Source of the DNA: Proteles cristata cristata
Lineage: Eukaryota > Chordata > Mammalia > Carnivora > Hyaenidae
Direction: 5' to 3'
DNA length: 64,000 nucleotides
Assembly: GCA_017311185.1 (NCBI GenBank)
Contig: JAESUZ010003522.1
Coordinates: forward strand, 218,272 to 282,271
The notes below the pieces were generated by a model, which was not told the origin of the DNA, searched no databases, and saw nothing but the letters and a program-made list of their open reading frames with translations. A program made the position numbers and the translations under genes. Of the stretch, positions 32,689 through 45,010 are shown one piece after another. The stretch's first letter is position 1, and each line of letters begins with the position of its first letter.

Positions 32689-33553
32689 ATTTCCCCCCCT
32701 TCTTGATTATTTATTTATTTATTTATCCTTTTTAAAAATGTATTATATATTTATTTATTTGTTTTTTCTTAAATAGTTTATTGTCAAGTTGGTTTCCATA
32801 TAACACCCAGTGCTCATCCCCACAAGTGCCCTCCTCCATGCCCATCTCCGCCATTCCCCTCTCCCCCACCCTCCTCAGCCCTCAGTTTGTTTTCAGCATT
32901 CAAGAGTCTCTCATGGTTTGCCTCCCTCCCTCTCCCCAAGTATTTTTCCCCTTCTCCCCCATTGTCCTCCATTAAGTTCCTCCTAATCCACTTATACGTG
33001 CAAACATATGGTATCTGTCCTTCTCTGCCTGACATATTTCTCTCAGCATAACACCCTCGAGTTCCATCCACCTTGCTACAAATGGCCAGATTTCATTCTT
33101 TCTCATTGCCATGGAGTATTCCATTGTATAGATAAACCACATCTTCTTGATCTATTCATCAGTTGATGGACACTTAGGCTCTTTCCATGTTTTGGCTATT
33201 GTTGAGAGTGCTGCTGTGAACATTGGGGTACACGTGCCCCTATGCATCAGCACTCCTGTATCCCTTGGGTAAATTCCTAGCAGTGCTATTGCTGATCATA
33301 GGGGAGTTATATTGTTAATTATTTGAGGAATCTCCGCACTGTTTTCCAGAGGGGCTGTACCAGTTTACATTCCCACCAACAGTGTAGGAGGGTGCCCGTT
33401 TCTCCACATCCTCGTTAGCATCTAGAGTCTCCTGATTTGTTCATTTTAGCCACTCTGGCCGGCATGAGGAGGTATCTCAGTGTGGTTTTGATTTGTATTT
33501 TCCTGATGGTGAGTGACGCTAAGCATCGTTTCATGTGTCTGTTGGCCATCTGG
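32689..33553 (-). mobile_element. young carnivore L1 3' end, 0.87 kb
   Basis: Same 3' UTR as the other young copies (TAACACCCAGTGCTCATCCC) and ORF2 C-terminal remnants on the reverse strand ([20 protein letters not shown]). Perfect 16-bp duplication ATGGGGACTGGTTTCT at 32673-32688 and 33554-33569. Confidence 0.95.
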
Positions 33554-33924
33554 ATGGGGACTGGTTTCTTAATGGCATCTATAGGTTTGGGATTTAAGGA
33601 AGAGAGAAAAATATGACCGAAATTTCCTTTCAAGATGGCCACTGCAGTTTGCCATGCAGGAAAGCCGATGGAGACCTGGAGGGAGAGAGTATGCCTTGCC
33701 TGTCCACACTCAGAATATCTTGTGTATCCCTAAGGAATCCAGCTTCGCCAGAGGAGATCCAGGAATATCAGGAAGCGAGGACTGATGACAAATAGCTTTT
33801 TACTTCCTCCATAGCAAATACGAACCGCTTTGCCAGGCTGCCAAGCATTCCACCGTACAGCTTCCCCTGACTTCAAGTTCCATGGGGTAGAGCAAAAGGA
33901 GAATGGCCTGCTAGCCAAGACAGC

Positions 33925-34105
33925 CGATGATTTGAATTGTGGCCTCAGCACTAATTAGTTGTGTGGACTCAGCTTCTAGTCCATAAAACGGTGGTAATAG
34001 TAACCCCCTTATCCTCAAGTTGCAATAAGGTCAAAATGAGGTTATATTTGTGAAGCTCTTAGCTTAGTGCCTGGCACATTGTAGGCCCTAAATAAATGTC
34101 GGCCT
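33925..34105 (+). repeat. MIR SINE
   Basis: GAATTGTGGCCTCAGCACTA, ATAAAACGGTGGTAATAGTA and TAGTGCCTGGCACATTGTAG. Confidence 0.75.
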
Positions 34106-35429
34106 CTGTCATGACCCATCAGTACCTTCTCCTCTAAGGAGACAGATTGCTGGATAATGAGTTCAATGAATGCTGGGACCGGGCGTGCTTTGTGAATTTC
34201 CCTGCACCAAGAACCCATCATTCCTTTTCTGTACAAGTTATATCCATTCAGGGCCCGCTGAGGGCTCATTTCCTCCGTGAGAAACCAGCTCGTATTGATC
34301 TTGCTCGCGTAGGAACTCCCATAGCACACAATTCAGCTCTTAGAGAGCCATGGATTTGCACAGTTGTCTTGTTCCATTGTATATGGTAGGTTTAGCCTTC
34401 AACGACGTTCAACAATTTAGAGAACATTTGCTATGATCATGGCCTTGGGTTAGAGATGCAACTAGGGAGTAAGTTCCTTAGTCTCAGGCCCTGTATCTGA
34501 CACGCTCCCCAGCTTGGGTCCCAGGGTAGGGGAGCATCCGTCTTGTTCTCACGTGCTGCTCTGGACTAATGACACGGCCAGATGCTCTGCAGGAACCGCT
34601 CACTTCGCGGTCCTGGGAGACATATTTCCTGGCACTTGCAGTTTCTTCATTCCTGGTATCTTGAGTTGATGGGAAAGCTGTGCAGGCGGTTTGGATTACT
34701 GCTCATTTGTCTAAAAAACATAAAGCAATACTCAGAATATTTTTTTTCTCCTAAGAACAGCATTCGCATGTCAATTGGTGCCAATGTCACATTGAAGTTG
34801 ATGGAAAGATTCCTCTTCCTTTCCTTTTGTTCTGAAATATGCAAAAGCCAGTGGTAGATGCTGGACCACATCTACTGAATTTCTTTCTCCATTACTTCTC
34901 TGAAGAAAGGAACAAGGGCAATGTCTTTTTGAAGGCAGGTATGATGAAGTAGCGCTAGCGCCTACGTGTCTCCTGTCTTCAATTTCTGCTCATGTCTTAG
35001 GCTTTCTTTCTGATGTGGACTCCAGGCCACCTTTCTGGGTTCTGATGGAGTCAGGAACCACTGTGGTCCACCAGGGACCCCTCGCTGCAGCTCCCAAGTG
35101 AGGTCAGTCACCTAGCTGTTCCCATTGAATAGTTCCCTTTTGACTTCAGCTTGTAAATCTCTGATATGTTTTCATTTTTATCCTCTCCTTTTCTTTAAAG
35201 GTTATTTTTAAGTTAAAAATAACCATAAGGAGACCTTGTGATTCTCTTCTCACTGACCCAGATATTTTAAGAGCTGGAGGACTGATAGCAGCTTCTCATC
35301 TGGGGATATAGGCTGGCTCTCAGGAGCCAATTAGCTAAATGTAATAATAAAATATTAATCCCATTTCCCACACATAAAACACTCTCCTTGTTTTTCTTGC
35401 CTATCCAAACCCTACTCACCCTTCAATGC
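34106..35429. other. intergenic, unassigned
   Basis: About 1.3 kb of apparently unique sequence. The 95-codon reverse frame at 34042-34329 and the 91-codon frame at 34582-34857 have no recognisable content. Confidence 0.45.
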
Positions 35430-35600
35430 ACTGTACAAAAAGCTATGGAGTTGAGGATAAAAGACTCGGGTTCAATTCCTAACTTGGAAACCTACAACCC
35501 ATCTGACCTTGGGCAGGTCACTTTATGTGGGTGGACCTTTGTTACTTCTTCTGGGAAACCCAGATGCTAATAATCTCATAGAGTGAAAGTTGAAGGCTTC
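35430..35600 (+). repeat. MIR-like fragment
   Basis: GACTCGGGTTCAATTCCTAAC and CATCTGACCTTGGGCAGGTC match the MIR head and core. Confidence 0.6.
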
Positions 35601-35708
35601 AGTTCCAGCCCAGGGACTGGGGTACACAGAGCAGGTCCCGAGAAAATACTTATCAAATGCCAGAGAACCCAATTTGTATAATCCTGGAATCATTAATCTC
35701 TCCTATTT

Positions 35709-35966
35709 CTGTTTTTGTTTTGTTTTGTCTTTAATTTTTTAAAATGTTTTATTTCTGAGAGAAAGAGAGAGAGAGAGGGAGAGAAGCAGCATGAACAGGG
35801 GAGGGTCAGAGAGAGAGAGGGAGACACAGAATCCGAAGCAGGCTCCAGGCTCTGAGCTAGCTGTCAGCACAGAGGCCTATGTGGGCTCGAACCTACGAAC
35901 CATGAGATCATGACCTGAGCCGAAGTTGGACGGATGCTTAACCGATTGAGCCACCCAGGTGCCCCA
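35709..35966 (-). mobile_element. CAN SINE
   Basis: Complete. Duplication AATCTCTCCTATTT at 35695-35708 and 35967-35980. Confidence 0.92.
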
Positions 35967-36060
35967 AATCTCTCCTATTTTTGGATTTCTGTTTTATTGA
36001 CCCTGTCTACACCATGCAATTCAATAGTTAACTATACCTTGTCTTTAATATGTGGTTCTA

Positions 36061-36260
36061 GGGGCACCTGGGTGGCTCAGTCAGTTAAGCATCCGATTTC
36101 GGCTCAGGTCATGATCTCGTGGTTCGTGGGTTTGAGTCCCGCATCGGCCTCTGTGCTGACAGCTCAGAGCCTGGAGCCTGCTTCGGATTCTGTGTCTCCC
36201 TCTCTCTCTGTCCCTCCCCCTCTCATGGTCTGTCTCTCAAAAAACAAAACATTAAAAAAA
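36061..36260 (+). mobile_element. CAN SINE
   Basis: Head GGGGCACCTGGGTGGCTCAG. Near-perfect duplication ATATGTGGTTCTA / ATATGTGATTCTA at 36048-36060 and 36261-36273. Confidence 0.93.
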
Positions 36261-36894
36261 ATATGTGATTCTAGTGTTTTCACCTCCTCAACTGGTGGAT
36301 AGGTTCTTTGCAGGATGGTGCCTTTTTATTTTTCTCTTGTCCATGTTGCAATACTAGGCACTTAATCCCTGATAACTGATTGATAGAGTATATTACCCAG
36401 CCTACTAAATTTGAGTTCTGTAGCACAACAGAGGTTATTTTCTTTGTCTTCATCTCCCCAGTTTCACCGCCTAATGCTAATGATGAGATAGCAGGAAATC
36501 TTTAAGGCTTTCATTATCTTGTCAATTTGTAGCTTCTCATCAAATATATGCCATTCATGTGTTCAAGATATTGTTGGCCTGCCACGAACACAAAGTTGAC
36601 TTGAATTGCTTATCCACTATAAGGATGGGTTTCCACTAAGTTGGCTTTGCTTTCCCACTCAGGCAGGGTTACGGACAGCCCAGCAAGTGCATGGTGAGAC
36701 CTCCCTTTCCCTGCCCTGGAACTGAGGTCTCTAAAGCAGGCCTGTAGCTTGCCCTCTTCTGCAGTGACTGGCTCTCAGTGGACTTAATAGCAGCCCCAAG
36801 TGCCTGTATTCTTTGGGTAACAACAGTGCCCTGGCTGTCATATCCCCTCCATGATTCACCCCATGAATGGTTGTGGGTTGAGTTGCATTCCTCC

Positions 36895-37316
36895 AACAAA
36901 AATGTGTATTGAAATCCTAGCCCTCAGCACCCATGCCATGACCTTATTTGGAGCTAGGGTCATTGTTAATGTAATCACATTAAGATGAAGACAGACTGGA
37001 TTAGGATGACCCTAATCCACTGACTGTCACCCTTATAAGTAGAGAGATTTGGACACAGAGGAGGATGGCCATGTGAAGACAGACACAGAAATTGGGCTGA
37101 TGCAGCCCAAGCCAAAGGATGCCAGGGATGGACAGAAGCCACCAGGACCTGGAAAAAGGCAGGAAAGGATTCTCCCCTAGTCTTCAGAGAGAGTGTGGCC
37201 CTGCTGACAACTTGATTTCAAACTCCAGCATTCAGAACTATGAGAAAATAAACTCCTGTTAGTTTATGCCACCCAGTTTGTGATGATTTGTTATGGCAGC
37301 CTTAGGAAACCAATAC
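36895..37316 (+). mobile_element. ancient MaLR-type solitary LTR, + strand
   Basis: GTATTGAAATCCTAGCCCTC, GACCCTAATCCACTGACTG, GAAGACAGACACAGAAATTG and a 3' end GCCACCCAGTTTGTGATGAT with AATAAA upstream fit an MLT/MST-like LTR of the ERVL-MaLR group. No internal genes accompany it. Confidence 0.6.
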
Positions 37317-37896
37317 ACTGCCTAAGAGTCTAACTACAATACCGAAGAGAAGCTTCAGTTAAAATCAATTCCACATCTTCCCCTGAAAGGCTTTGGTACT
37401 AGTCCTATCATGCCTTGTGATTACTCTTGTGACTCCCTCCTTCTAACACCCCTGTGCCCCCTCCTCCGCACAGTTCTGTCCATATCCTTGTTTGACTTTA
37501 TCTTCCACCCTGACCCCCACGTCCTTCCTCTATGTCCTCAGCCTCTTCTCTGAATGTCACCTGCACTGATACCTGACTCACTCCTGAAGACATGGAGGTT
37601 CCCTCTGAGAGTCCCAGGACCTGGTGGTGGGGTAGGTGTCTGCTTTACTCCTCATGACCGCTTCCACCCCATTGTTCCTCCCTGACCCTTCCCCAGCAGC
37701 TTTGAAGGACAGGCCATCCATCCTCCATAAACCTCTCCTGCTGGGTCAGCCACCAACAGGCGGTCACTCCTCTGGTGTGGCCCCGGGACCCGCTGGCTCA
37801 CGTCCAGGCTTTTCACCATTCCTGTCCTCACTCTTGCTGGTTGGCCTGCTTAGATCAGTCAGTCCCAACCCTGGCTGCACTTTAAAATTATTTGGG

Positions 37897-38104
37897 ATGG
37901 GGCGCCTGGGTGGCTCAGTTGGTTAAGCCTCTGACTTCGGCTCAAGTCATGATCTCATGACTCGTGAGTTCGAGCCCTGGGTCAGGCTCTGTGCAGACAG
38001 CTCAGCCTGGAGCCTGCTTCAGATTCTGTGTCTCCCTCACTCTCTGCCCCTCCCCTACTCGTATTCTGTCTGTCTCTCTCAAAAACAAATAAACATTAAA
38101 AAAA
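37897..38104 (+). mobile_element. CAN SINE
   Basis: Head GGGGCGCCTGGGTGGCTCAG, tail AAATAAACATTAAAAAAATT. Inserted in the MER5A-like element. Confidence 0.93.
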
Positions 38105-38130
38105 TTTAAAATTAATTATTCAGGATACTT

Positions 38131-38346
38131 TTTAAAGTTTATTATTTATTTTGAGAGAGAGAGTGTGTGTGTGTATGTGTGCACACAAGAGGGGGAAGGG
38201 CAGAGAGAGAGGGAGAAAGTATCTCAGGCAGGCTCTGTACCACCAGCACAGAGCCTCTGACACGGGGCTCAAACTCATAAACCATAAGATCATGACCCCA
38301 GCTGAAATCAAGAGGACACCCAACCAACTGAGCCACGCAGGCACCC
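38131..38346 (-). mobile_element. CAN SINE, older type with GT-rich block
   Basis: Carries GAGTGTGTGTGTGTATGTGTGC inside the (GA)n zone and head GAGCCACGCAGGCACCCC. Confidence 0.85.
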
Positions 38347-38499
38347 CTGGGAAACTTAAAAAAGCTCAGGCACTGCTCCCCGCTTCCCCACCCTCGCAAC
38401 CAACTGAGCCTGAATGAGAGGACTGGAGGCTTGAGGATATTTTCAGAGCTCCCCAGGTCATTCTCCCACCTCAACCAACTAGTAACAATAAGGCTCTGT

Positions 38500-39410
38500 G
38501 TTGCACATTATTAGTACTTGCACTAGTACTTGCCGGTTTCTGGCACCTCTCTCTGGCCGCTACCTTCTCACTTGCAGCTCACTCCCGCTGGAATCCCACT
38601 CCAGCCATTGTTTGGTCCCACGAGGACCGCCAGGCCATCATCCCTATACCTTGTTGCCGCCCATCATGGCTCTCAAGGGCCTCACCTCACTCACCCGAGT
38701 CCACAGAGCAGGTTCAGCTCCCTTCCCTCTCTCCTCTCTGCTGCCTTTACCCCCAGAGTCCCCAGATCTGGTAACACTCTCCTCACCTGCTCACATCTGC
38801 ATCCAAGCGCCAAACCTCCAAACTCGGCTGGATAAAGATACACAGCAGGCTTCCTAGTCTTAATTTTATGAACTCAGAGCTCAAGTGGATTCTCAGTGCT
38901 GCCCGGCAACCCTGCCTCATTTCCCTAGTTAATTCACTTCCCTATTTTTAAGAGGCTCTTTTACACCTTCTCTCTCCAAACCAGCTCCCTCCAGTTTCTA
39001 TCCTTCTCACTCTTCCCTTAGGCTGACCTTGTTCCTGTCTCAAGACATGTGCACTTACAGTTCACTGTGCTTTCCACACTTTCCCCCAGATCTTCCCATA
39101 GAACACCCCTCACTGGATTTATCTTAGCTTCTCAGGGAGTATTCCCTGACTCATGTACCTAAAATACACCTCCCACCTCCACCCTGACACCCCATCCTCT
39201 GGTTCCTTCTTATTTTCTTTACACCACTTATACCACAATCTGATATTAAATGACAGGTTTATTTTTGTTTGCTTATCTGTCTCCCTCACGAGCACGCAGT
39301 TCCCTTTTGGTCTGCCTAGTCCACGTCTGGATCCCCAGCACCAGGTACAGTGCCTGGCACACAGTAAGCTGTCAGTGAAGGAATGAGTGAATGAATGCAT
39401 GAATGAGTGA
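38500..39410 (+). repeat. L2 LINE
   Basis: Ends with GATCCCCAGCACCAGGTACAG, TGCCTGGCACACAGTAAGC and GAATGAGTGAATGAATG, the L2 3' terminus. Frames of 101 and 119 codons across it are not genes. Confidence 0.65.
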
Positions 39411-39435
39411 ACAAAGGAATGGGTCTGTGTTGTGT

Positions 39436-39644
39436 ATTTTTTTTAATGTTTTATTTTTGAGAGAGAGAGAGATTGAGAGAAGGAGAGAGCGTGAGTAGAG
39501 GGAGAGGCAGAGAGAGAAGACAAATGATCCAAAGCTGGCTCTGTGTTGATAGCGGAGAGCCCAATGTTGGGCTCGAACTCATGAGCTGTGAGATCGTGAC
39601 CTGAGCTGAAGTCAGACACAACCAACTGAGCCAGCCAGGTGCCC
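39436..39644 (-). mobile_element. CAN SINE
   Basis: Head GAGCCAGCCAGGTGCCCC. Duplication CTGTGTTGTGT at 39425-39435 and 39645-39655. Confidence 0.9.
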
Positions 39645-39892
39645 CTGTGTTGTGTGTTTTTGAACTGCTGACTTGGGAGGCTGTGTAAATAGTGGTTAAA
39701 TGTTCAAGCTCTTGATTCATACAAGTGTCTGGTTTGACTGTTGCTAGCTGTAAGGCTTAGAGTGCATCACTCACTTTCTCTAAGCTTTGGTTTGCTTATT
39801 TGTAAAGAGGGGAGGATCTTCTTGGTTGGTGAACTTGTGGAGATACAGGGAGAGTGGCATACAGGGAGAGGGCATGGGATGATAATAATAAT

Positions 39893-40450
39893 AAATATTA
39901 CTATGCTTCAGGTATAAATCATAGCCTGGAACACTTTTCTAAGTGCTTTACCTGAAACGATTCAATTACAGTTGACCCTAGAACATGGGTTTGAACTGCA
40001 TGAGATCACTTGTATGTGGATTTTTTAAGATATAGTACAGTACTCTAAATGTATTTTCCTTATGGTTTTCTTAATATCATTTTCTTTTTCTAGCTTACTT
40101 TATTATAAGAACACAGTATATAATACATATCACATACAAAATATGTGTTAATTGACTATGTCATCGATAAGGCTTCTGGTCAATGGTAGGCTATTAGTAG
40201 TTAAGTTTTTGAGGGTAGTCAAAAGTTACACATGGGTTTTTGACTACACAGGAGGCTGAGGAGCTGTTGCCCCAACCCCCATGTTCTTCAAAGTCCAACT
40301 GTATTCTTCACAACACTCCTGGAGGTAGTTAACCCTGTTTTATAGGTATAGAAACTGAAGTCAAGGGAAGGGAGCTTCAGCGATTTGCCTGACATCAATG
40401 GATCTAGAGAGTGGCCAAGCCAGGACCCCAGCCTGGTGGTGTGGCCCCAG
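39893..40450 (-). repeat. MIR SINE split by a DNA transposon
   Basis: Left part to 39968 (TTTTCTAAGTGCTTTACCTG) and right part from 40302 (TTCACAACACTCCTGGAGGT, GAAACTGAAGTCAAGGG). Between them is the Tigger-like element. Confidence 0.75.
39969..40301. mobile_element. Tigger-like (Tc1/mariner) DNA transposon, non-autonomous
   Basis: 333 bp with imperfect terminal inverted repeats CAGTTGACCCTAGAACATGG and, at the right, CCATGTTCTTCAAAGTCCAACTG read inverted, plus the TA target duplication at 39967-39968 and 40302-40303. Internal text (GCTTACTTTATTATAAGAAC) fits a Tigger-related family. It has no coding capacity. Confidence 0.8.
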
Positions 40451-40922
40451 AGTCCACACACATAACCATTGTGATATACCGCTTCTGCTCAAAGTCTTTT
40501 TGCACAGTCTTTCCTGGGGAATTCAAGATGTTTCTCCATCATTTGACTCAGTCTTCTGGTGGGTCAATATAAGATTTTTGGTCTGCTGTTTGTAAGTAAT
40601 TTAGTTTAAGAGGTAGAGCTTGCAGTTCTTTCAAGTAGAAACATTTGTACTTGTTTTTGGCCATGAATTTTGGCTCGACAAATTCTGAGCCAACACCTCC
40701 AATCTGCTGATGATATTTGAAAGAATGTGCCTATGAGACCCAGAAGGTCTGTATTTGGGCGCCTAACAACCTTTGCATTTTCCACTTTTTATTAGTTGTT
40801 TAGTTACATACAAGTAAGTGTAGAACTTCCCCAATTTATCCAGATGTCCAAGCCATGGAAAATGCAAGTCTATGAATTTATGGATGGATGCTTTTTGCAC
40901 ATTTTTCAACTGTATCTTTTTT

Positions 40923-41137
40923 TTTTTTTTAATATTTTTATTTCTAGGAGAGAGAGAGAGAGAGACAGCGTGAGCACGGGAGGGTCAGAGAGAGAGGGAG
41001 TCACAGACTGAAACAGGCTCCAGGCTCTGAGCCGGCAGTCAGCACAGAGCCCGACGCGGGGCTCGAACCCACGAACCGCGAGATCATGACCTAAGCGAAA
41101 GCCGGACGCTTAACCGACTAAGCCACCCAGGCGCCCC
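40923..41137 (-). mobile_element. CAN SINE, TCTAGGAGAG subfamily, young
   Basis: All the subfamily differences are present (CTAAGCGAAAGCCGGACGC, GACTAAGCC). Perfect 16-bp duplication CAACTGTATCTTTTTT at 40907-40922 and 41138-41153. Confidence 0.95.
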
Positions 41138-41630
41138 CAACTGTATCTTTTTTAAGTAAGGGAAAATGAGACTACAAGATTGTCTTCAGATCACGGTCAT
41201 GAATCCCATGTCAGTTAAGGCCCGATATTGTCAATAATAGCCTGAACAGTAGAAGTATTCTCAAGTAAGAAAGCTCGTATTTTGAATATTTTCTTCCATC
41301 AATTTTACCATGGTAATTTTTCAAAATTACCATCTTTGTCTCTTCCTCTCCTGATCTCTTATAACATTTACTACTGGCATTCCACATTTGGCATATATTT
41401 ACATTCTGCTTTTTGTAGATGTTTATATGTATCCTTCATTTCATCTAGTTGAGTGATTACCATCAAGATGAAAGAGAGTAAACTAATCATCAGACAAGAT
41501 AGCAAATGCAGTTCATATTTAACTATTCTTTGCATAAATCTAAGGAGGTGCTCTTTGCATACAAAGCAAGAACATAATTACAAGTACCTTTTCTAGTCAT
41601 TACAAGTCACATTAGGCAGGATCTTTTCTT

Positions 41631-41854
41631 TTTTTTTCTTAATATTTTCTTAATGTTTATTTATTTTTGAGAAAGAGAGACAGAGTGTGAGTAGAGAGGG
41701 GTAGAGAGAGGGAGAGGGAGACACAGAATCTGAAGCAGGCTCCAGGCTCTGAGCTGTCAGCACAGAGCCCGACATGGGGCTCAAACTCATGAACTGTGAG
41801 ATCATGGCCTGAGCTGAAGTTGGACCCTTAATCAACTGAGCCACCAAGGCACCC
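41631..41854 (-). mobile_element. CAN SINE
   Basis: Head GAGCCACCAAGGCACCCC. Flanks GGCAGGATCTTTT and GGCAAGATCTATT are an aged duplication. Confidence 0.88.
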
Positions 41855-41899
41855 CAGGCAAGATCTATTCCTAATAGGTACAGCACAATGTTGTGGGAT

Positions 41900-42005
41900 G
41901 GTCTCTGAGAGCCAGAGCCCTAAATTCTACTTGTATGACTTTGGACAAGTTATCTAACCTCTCTGAATCTCTGCTTCTATCTAAAATGATGGGTTGAATT
42001 AAAAA
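41900..42005 (+). repeat. MIR fragment
   Basis: TATGACTTTGGACAAGTTATC and CTCTGAATCTCTGCTTC are MIR core text. Confidence 0.6.
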
Positions 42006-43820
42006 TCCTTTTGGGATTAAAAAATTTTGGACTCTACTTTGGATTATTTTTGTAGTTTTTCAACTAAAAGAACAATGCTTCTTTTTAAAAAGTTGTTTTT
42101 AAGACAGTGTCATAATTCAGAAATTTTACCTAATCAGTCCTTTTCCCCATTTAAGTTTAAAATAAAGACCTTCCCCAATTCCAGGGTAATGAATAAATAT
42201 ATATAATACATGCCTTCTGATTCATACATATATTTGCTTGATACACAGCCCTTATGGTGATGGGACATCTTGAATTTTTTATGATTGTCCCAGTTAAAAA
42301 AACCCTCTATCTTGTTGTTTACATAATTAAGATAATTTAATGCCCAAGTATATTCCTGTATCTCACTTCATTTCAATTCATAAAATGTGGCCAGTGAATA
42401 CACAGTGACCTTTCCTGTGTTTTAATTAGGTAAATTGTGTTGGTTACTCTGTCACTGATAAGTTAGAGCTAATTTGCCAGTTTCAGGCTCTGTTGCTGAA
42501 ATGTAGGGATTGGTTGGTCAAGTCCAGCTTCTTTCTTTTCCTCAACTGGCATTTTCCCCAAGGATTTCTAGTCACTGCTCTAGTCATCATCTGAGACAGT
42601 ATAGATTACTGCCCTCTTAGCAACATTGCTGTGGAATCTTCCCTTATATCACAGAAGGGTGAGGAATTGACTCACCTCTGACATCAACCTCAAGGAGTGG
42701 AGGGTTGTGTGAGGTCTGGGCTCAAAGAGTGTTTTACATTTCTCTTTGGCATGGTTTGTCTGTTCCAGATGGGCACGAGAACATCTTTAGAATTCTTGAG
42801 TGTCTTGGGAACAGACAGAGAAAAAAAAAAAACAAACCCAAATCTATTTAAGATTCCAAGGGCTCAGAAGCATAATAGGCTAGGCAAGTTACCACTTGTC
42901 AATAATTTTTACATAATAGAAACAGCTTTATTGTTTCTTCTGGTTATGTAACTAAAAACGTTTCCTTGAAAAAAAGGGAAGTATGCATAAAATGATAGAG
43001 AATAAAATCAAAGTCAGATGGCGTTCCAGTGCCGGAAGACATCTAATGAACATTTTTGTAAATTTAACATGTGCTTCTCTTTAAGCACACGTACCATTCA
43101 CATACAGATAATTTTATAGGAGTGGGATGTAATAAATGCTGCTTATATGAAGGCTTTAAAAAAGTTACTTGCAACCTCACCCATTGCCCGTGCACATTCT
43201 CTCCCTCAAGCAAAGGAAGTGTTTTAACTACCTGGTATGTATCTTTTATATACTTTTATCTATGCAGATACACAAATACTCATATAATTATATATATGAG
43301 GTTCAAGGAAGGGAGATTCAGTGATAGCATGTGGGATAATATTATCTCAAAAGATTTCACAACAACCCCACATGGAATAATATATACTATTTTTTTTTTG
43401 TCTTGGTTAATATACCATAGAAACCCCTCCAAGTCAACTGCTATATATCTAAGTTATTATTTGTTACTAGAAATCCAAATAGACCATGACATAAGTGCCT
43501 CATAATATATTCAATCATTTCCCTATTGATGAGCATTCACTTTTTCACTTTTTTGAAATGAAATTCACTTCACTCCAAGCTCATGATGTTTAAATGAACT
43601 AAAATCCATAATACTGATTCAAAGTCTCTAAATTTTATGTTTTCAGTTTCTAATCCTGATTTTTTTTTTTTTTTTGGTCAGTTATGAACTTGCCGTCACG
43701 ATTGTTTAGAAAGTCAACCTAATATTTAGACACATGGAGTCCGTCCACTTTCCCTCATCTCAGATAGTGGCTTCTTTTACTAAGACCTTCTCAATATGGT
43801 GGTCAGATCATGTTTCCAGC
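42006..43820. other. intergenic, mostly unassigned
   Basis: No gene seen. A 144-codon frame at 43071-43505 lacks any recognisable domain. CCCTATTGATGAGCATTCAC near 43523 hints at an old LINE. Confidence 0.4.
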
Positions 43821-43821
43821 C

Positions 43822-44319
43822 TCAGGATCTACATAGAAAATCATTCCGTTGGGAAACTGCTGCTGAAGCAGAAAGGTTCTGGGTGGCTGACGTGGCATCA
43901 CAGTTTACAGTGTCTGCCAGCTGTGAGTAACAGCAGGCTGTCATGATGGGAAATAGCAGCAGCAGCAGCAGCAGCAGCAGCTCCTGGTTTAGGGGCAAGA
44001 GATGTAAGTACTTATTTTCACCATTAACCAAACCAAACTCAAACTGAAGAGTGCTAAGAGGGAATACAATTCCCACAGAAACTCTTCTAGCAGATTCATT
44101 TGTAAAAACATTTGTTCTTAACCAGAATAGATAGGCATCAAGCTGGCACATGATTTTCAGCAAAATGAAGAACCTCACAGGGTCATGTTTTACAGAACCA
44201 ACTTCAACAGTGGCTAATGCCACTTTCAGACTCCTTAAAGTGCCTGCATATTGCTGCAGGGGCTGTCCCCGGTGGGGTGGCGTGCATTGCTGATGTGCAA
44301 AAAGAACAAGGGATTTCAA
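43822..44319 (-). other. 166-codon reverse frame over a CTG repeat, probably non-coding
   Basis: The frame reads MKSLVLFAHQQC and includes a leucine run produced by the AGC repeat. I recognise no domain, and there is no splice or promoter support. The surrounding sequence is not a repeat I can name. Confidence 0.25.
43955..43981. repeat. (AGC)9 trinucleotide repeat
   Basis: Nine uninterrupted AGC units (CTG on the reverse strand). Confidence 0.97.
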
Positions 44320-44884
44320 CTTACATAAAAATGTTAGGCAGGTTTGATTAGGGGGAGATGGAAGGATCCCTCAGCAGTGACCGTGTTTGGGGGAGAGGAG
44401 AGAGTCTGTTAAATATTTTAAGGAGGATTCAGGTTGGTGAAGGCTGACTTGGACGCATTGTGGAAACTTCTGTTCTCAAGCTATATAGATGACTCAGGGT
44501 GTGGTGTCTGCCAACCCAATGACAAATGAAACCCTGGCATGGATCCTTTAGCAAGAGATGGCTCTAAAGTTGCCATTCCCTCCCAAGACATCTATACTGG
44601 AAGTCATGTCCAGAGTCTCTGGTATTTTTCATAGTTCATAAACCATGTGTTTATGGATTGGTAATTTTTTTCCCTTTCTGTTGACACCTTTAACTCTGAT
44701 GTTTATCTATGCGTGAAACCTCATAAATGACCAATAGTGATCTACCCTGAGGATGGTTAACTGACTAACAGATAGTTTTGCTTGTCACTTCTGTGCTAGG
44801 GATATCTAAGTGAACTATACAGAAGAGGTTCCCAGCTCTGCGGAGTTTGCTACCCAGCAGGAGAAACAGATGTTAGGAGAGGAC

Positions 44885-45010
44885 AAAAGAATAGTGGGTG
44901 GGAAGTCAGGAGACCTAAAATCAAGTCCTGGCCTTGATCCCAATTAACCATATGGCACTCTGGGCTTCAGTTTGTGTCCTATAAAATGAATGGGTTGGAA
45001 AGAATAACCT
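44885..45010 (+). repeat. MIR-like fragment
   Basis: ATCAAGTCCTGGCCTTGATC and CTATAAAATGAATGGGTTGG suggest a MIR. Confidence 0.5.

Larger units (their letters stand above)
37853..38470. repeat. MER5A-like hAT element split by two SINEs
   Basis: The left piece CCCAACCCTGGCTGCACTTT and right piece CAGAGCTCCCCAGGTCATTC are the two ends of a MER5A-like element. SINEs at 37897 (+) and 38131 (-) sit between them, with a scrap of the element (ATTCAGGATACTTTTT) between the SINEs. Confidence 0.7.

Noticed and set aside
38498..38857. 119- and 101-codon + frames in C-rich DNA
   Set aside because: Part of an L2 element; composition rather than coding keeps the frames open.
43071..43505. 144-codon + frame
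   Set aside because: AT-rich, no domain, no splice context, and LINE-like text nearby.
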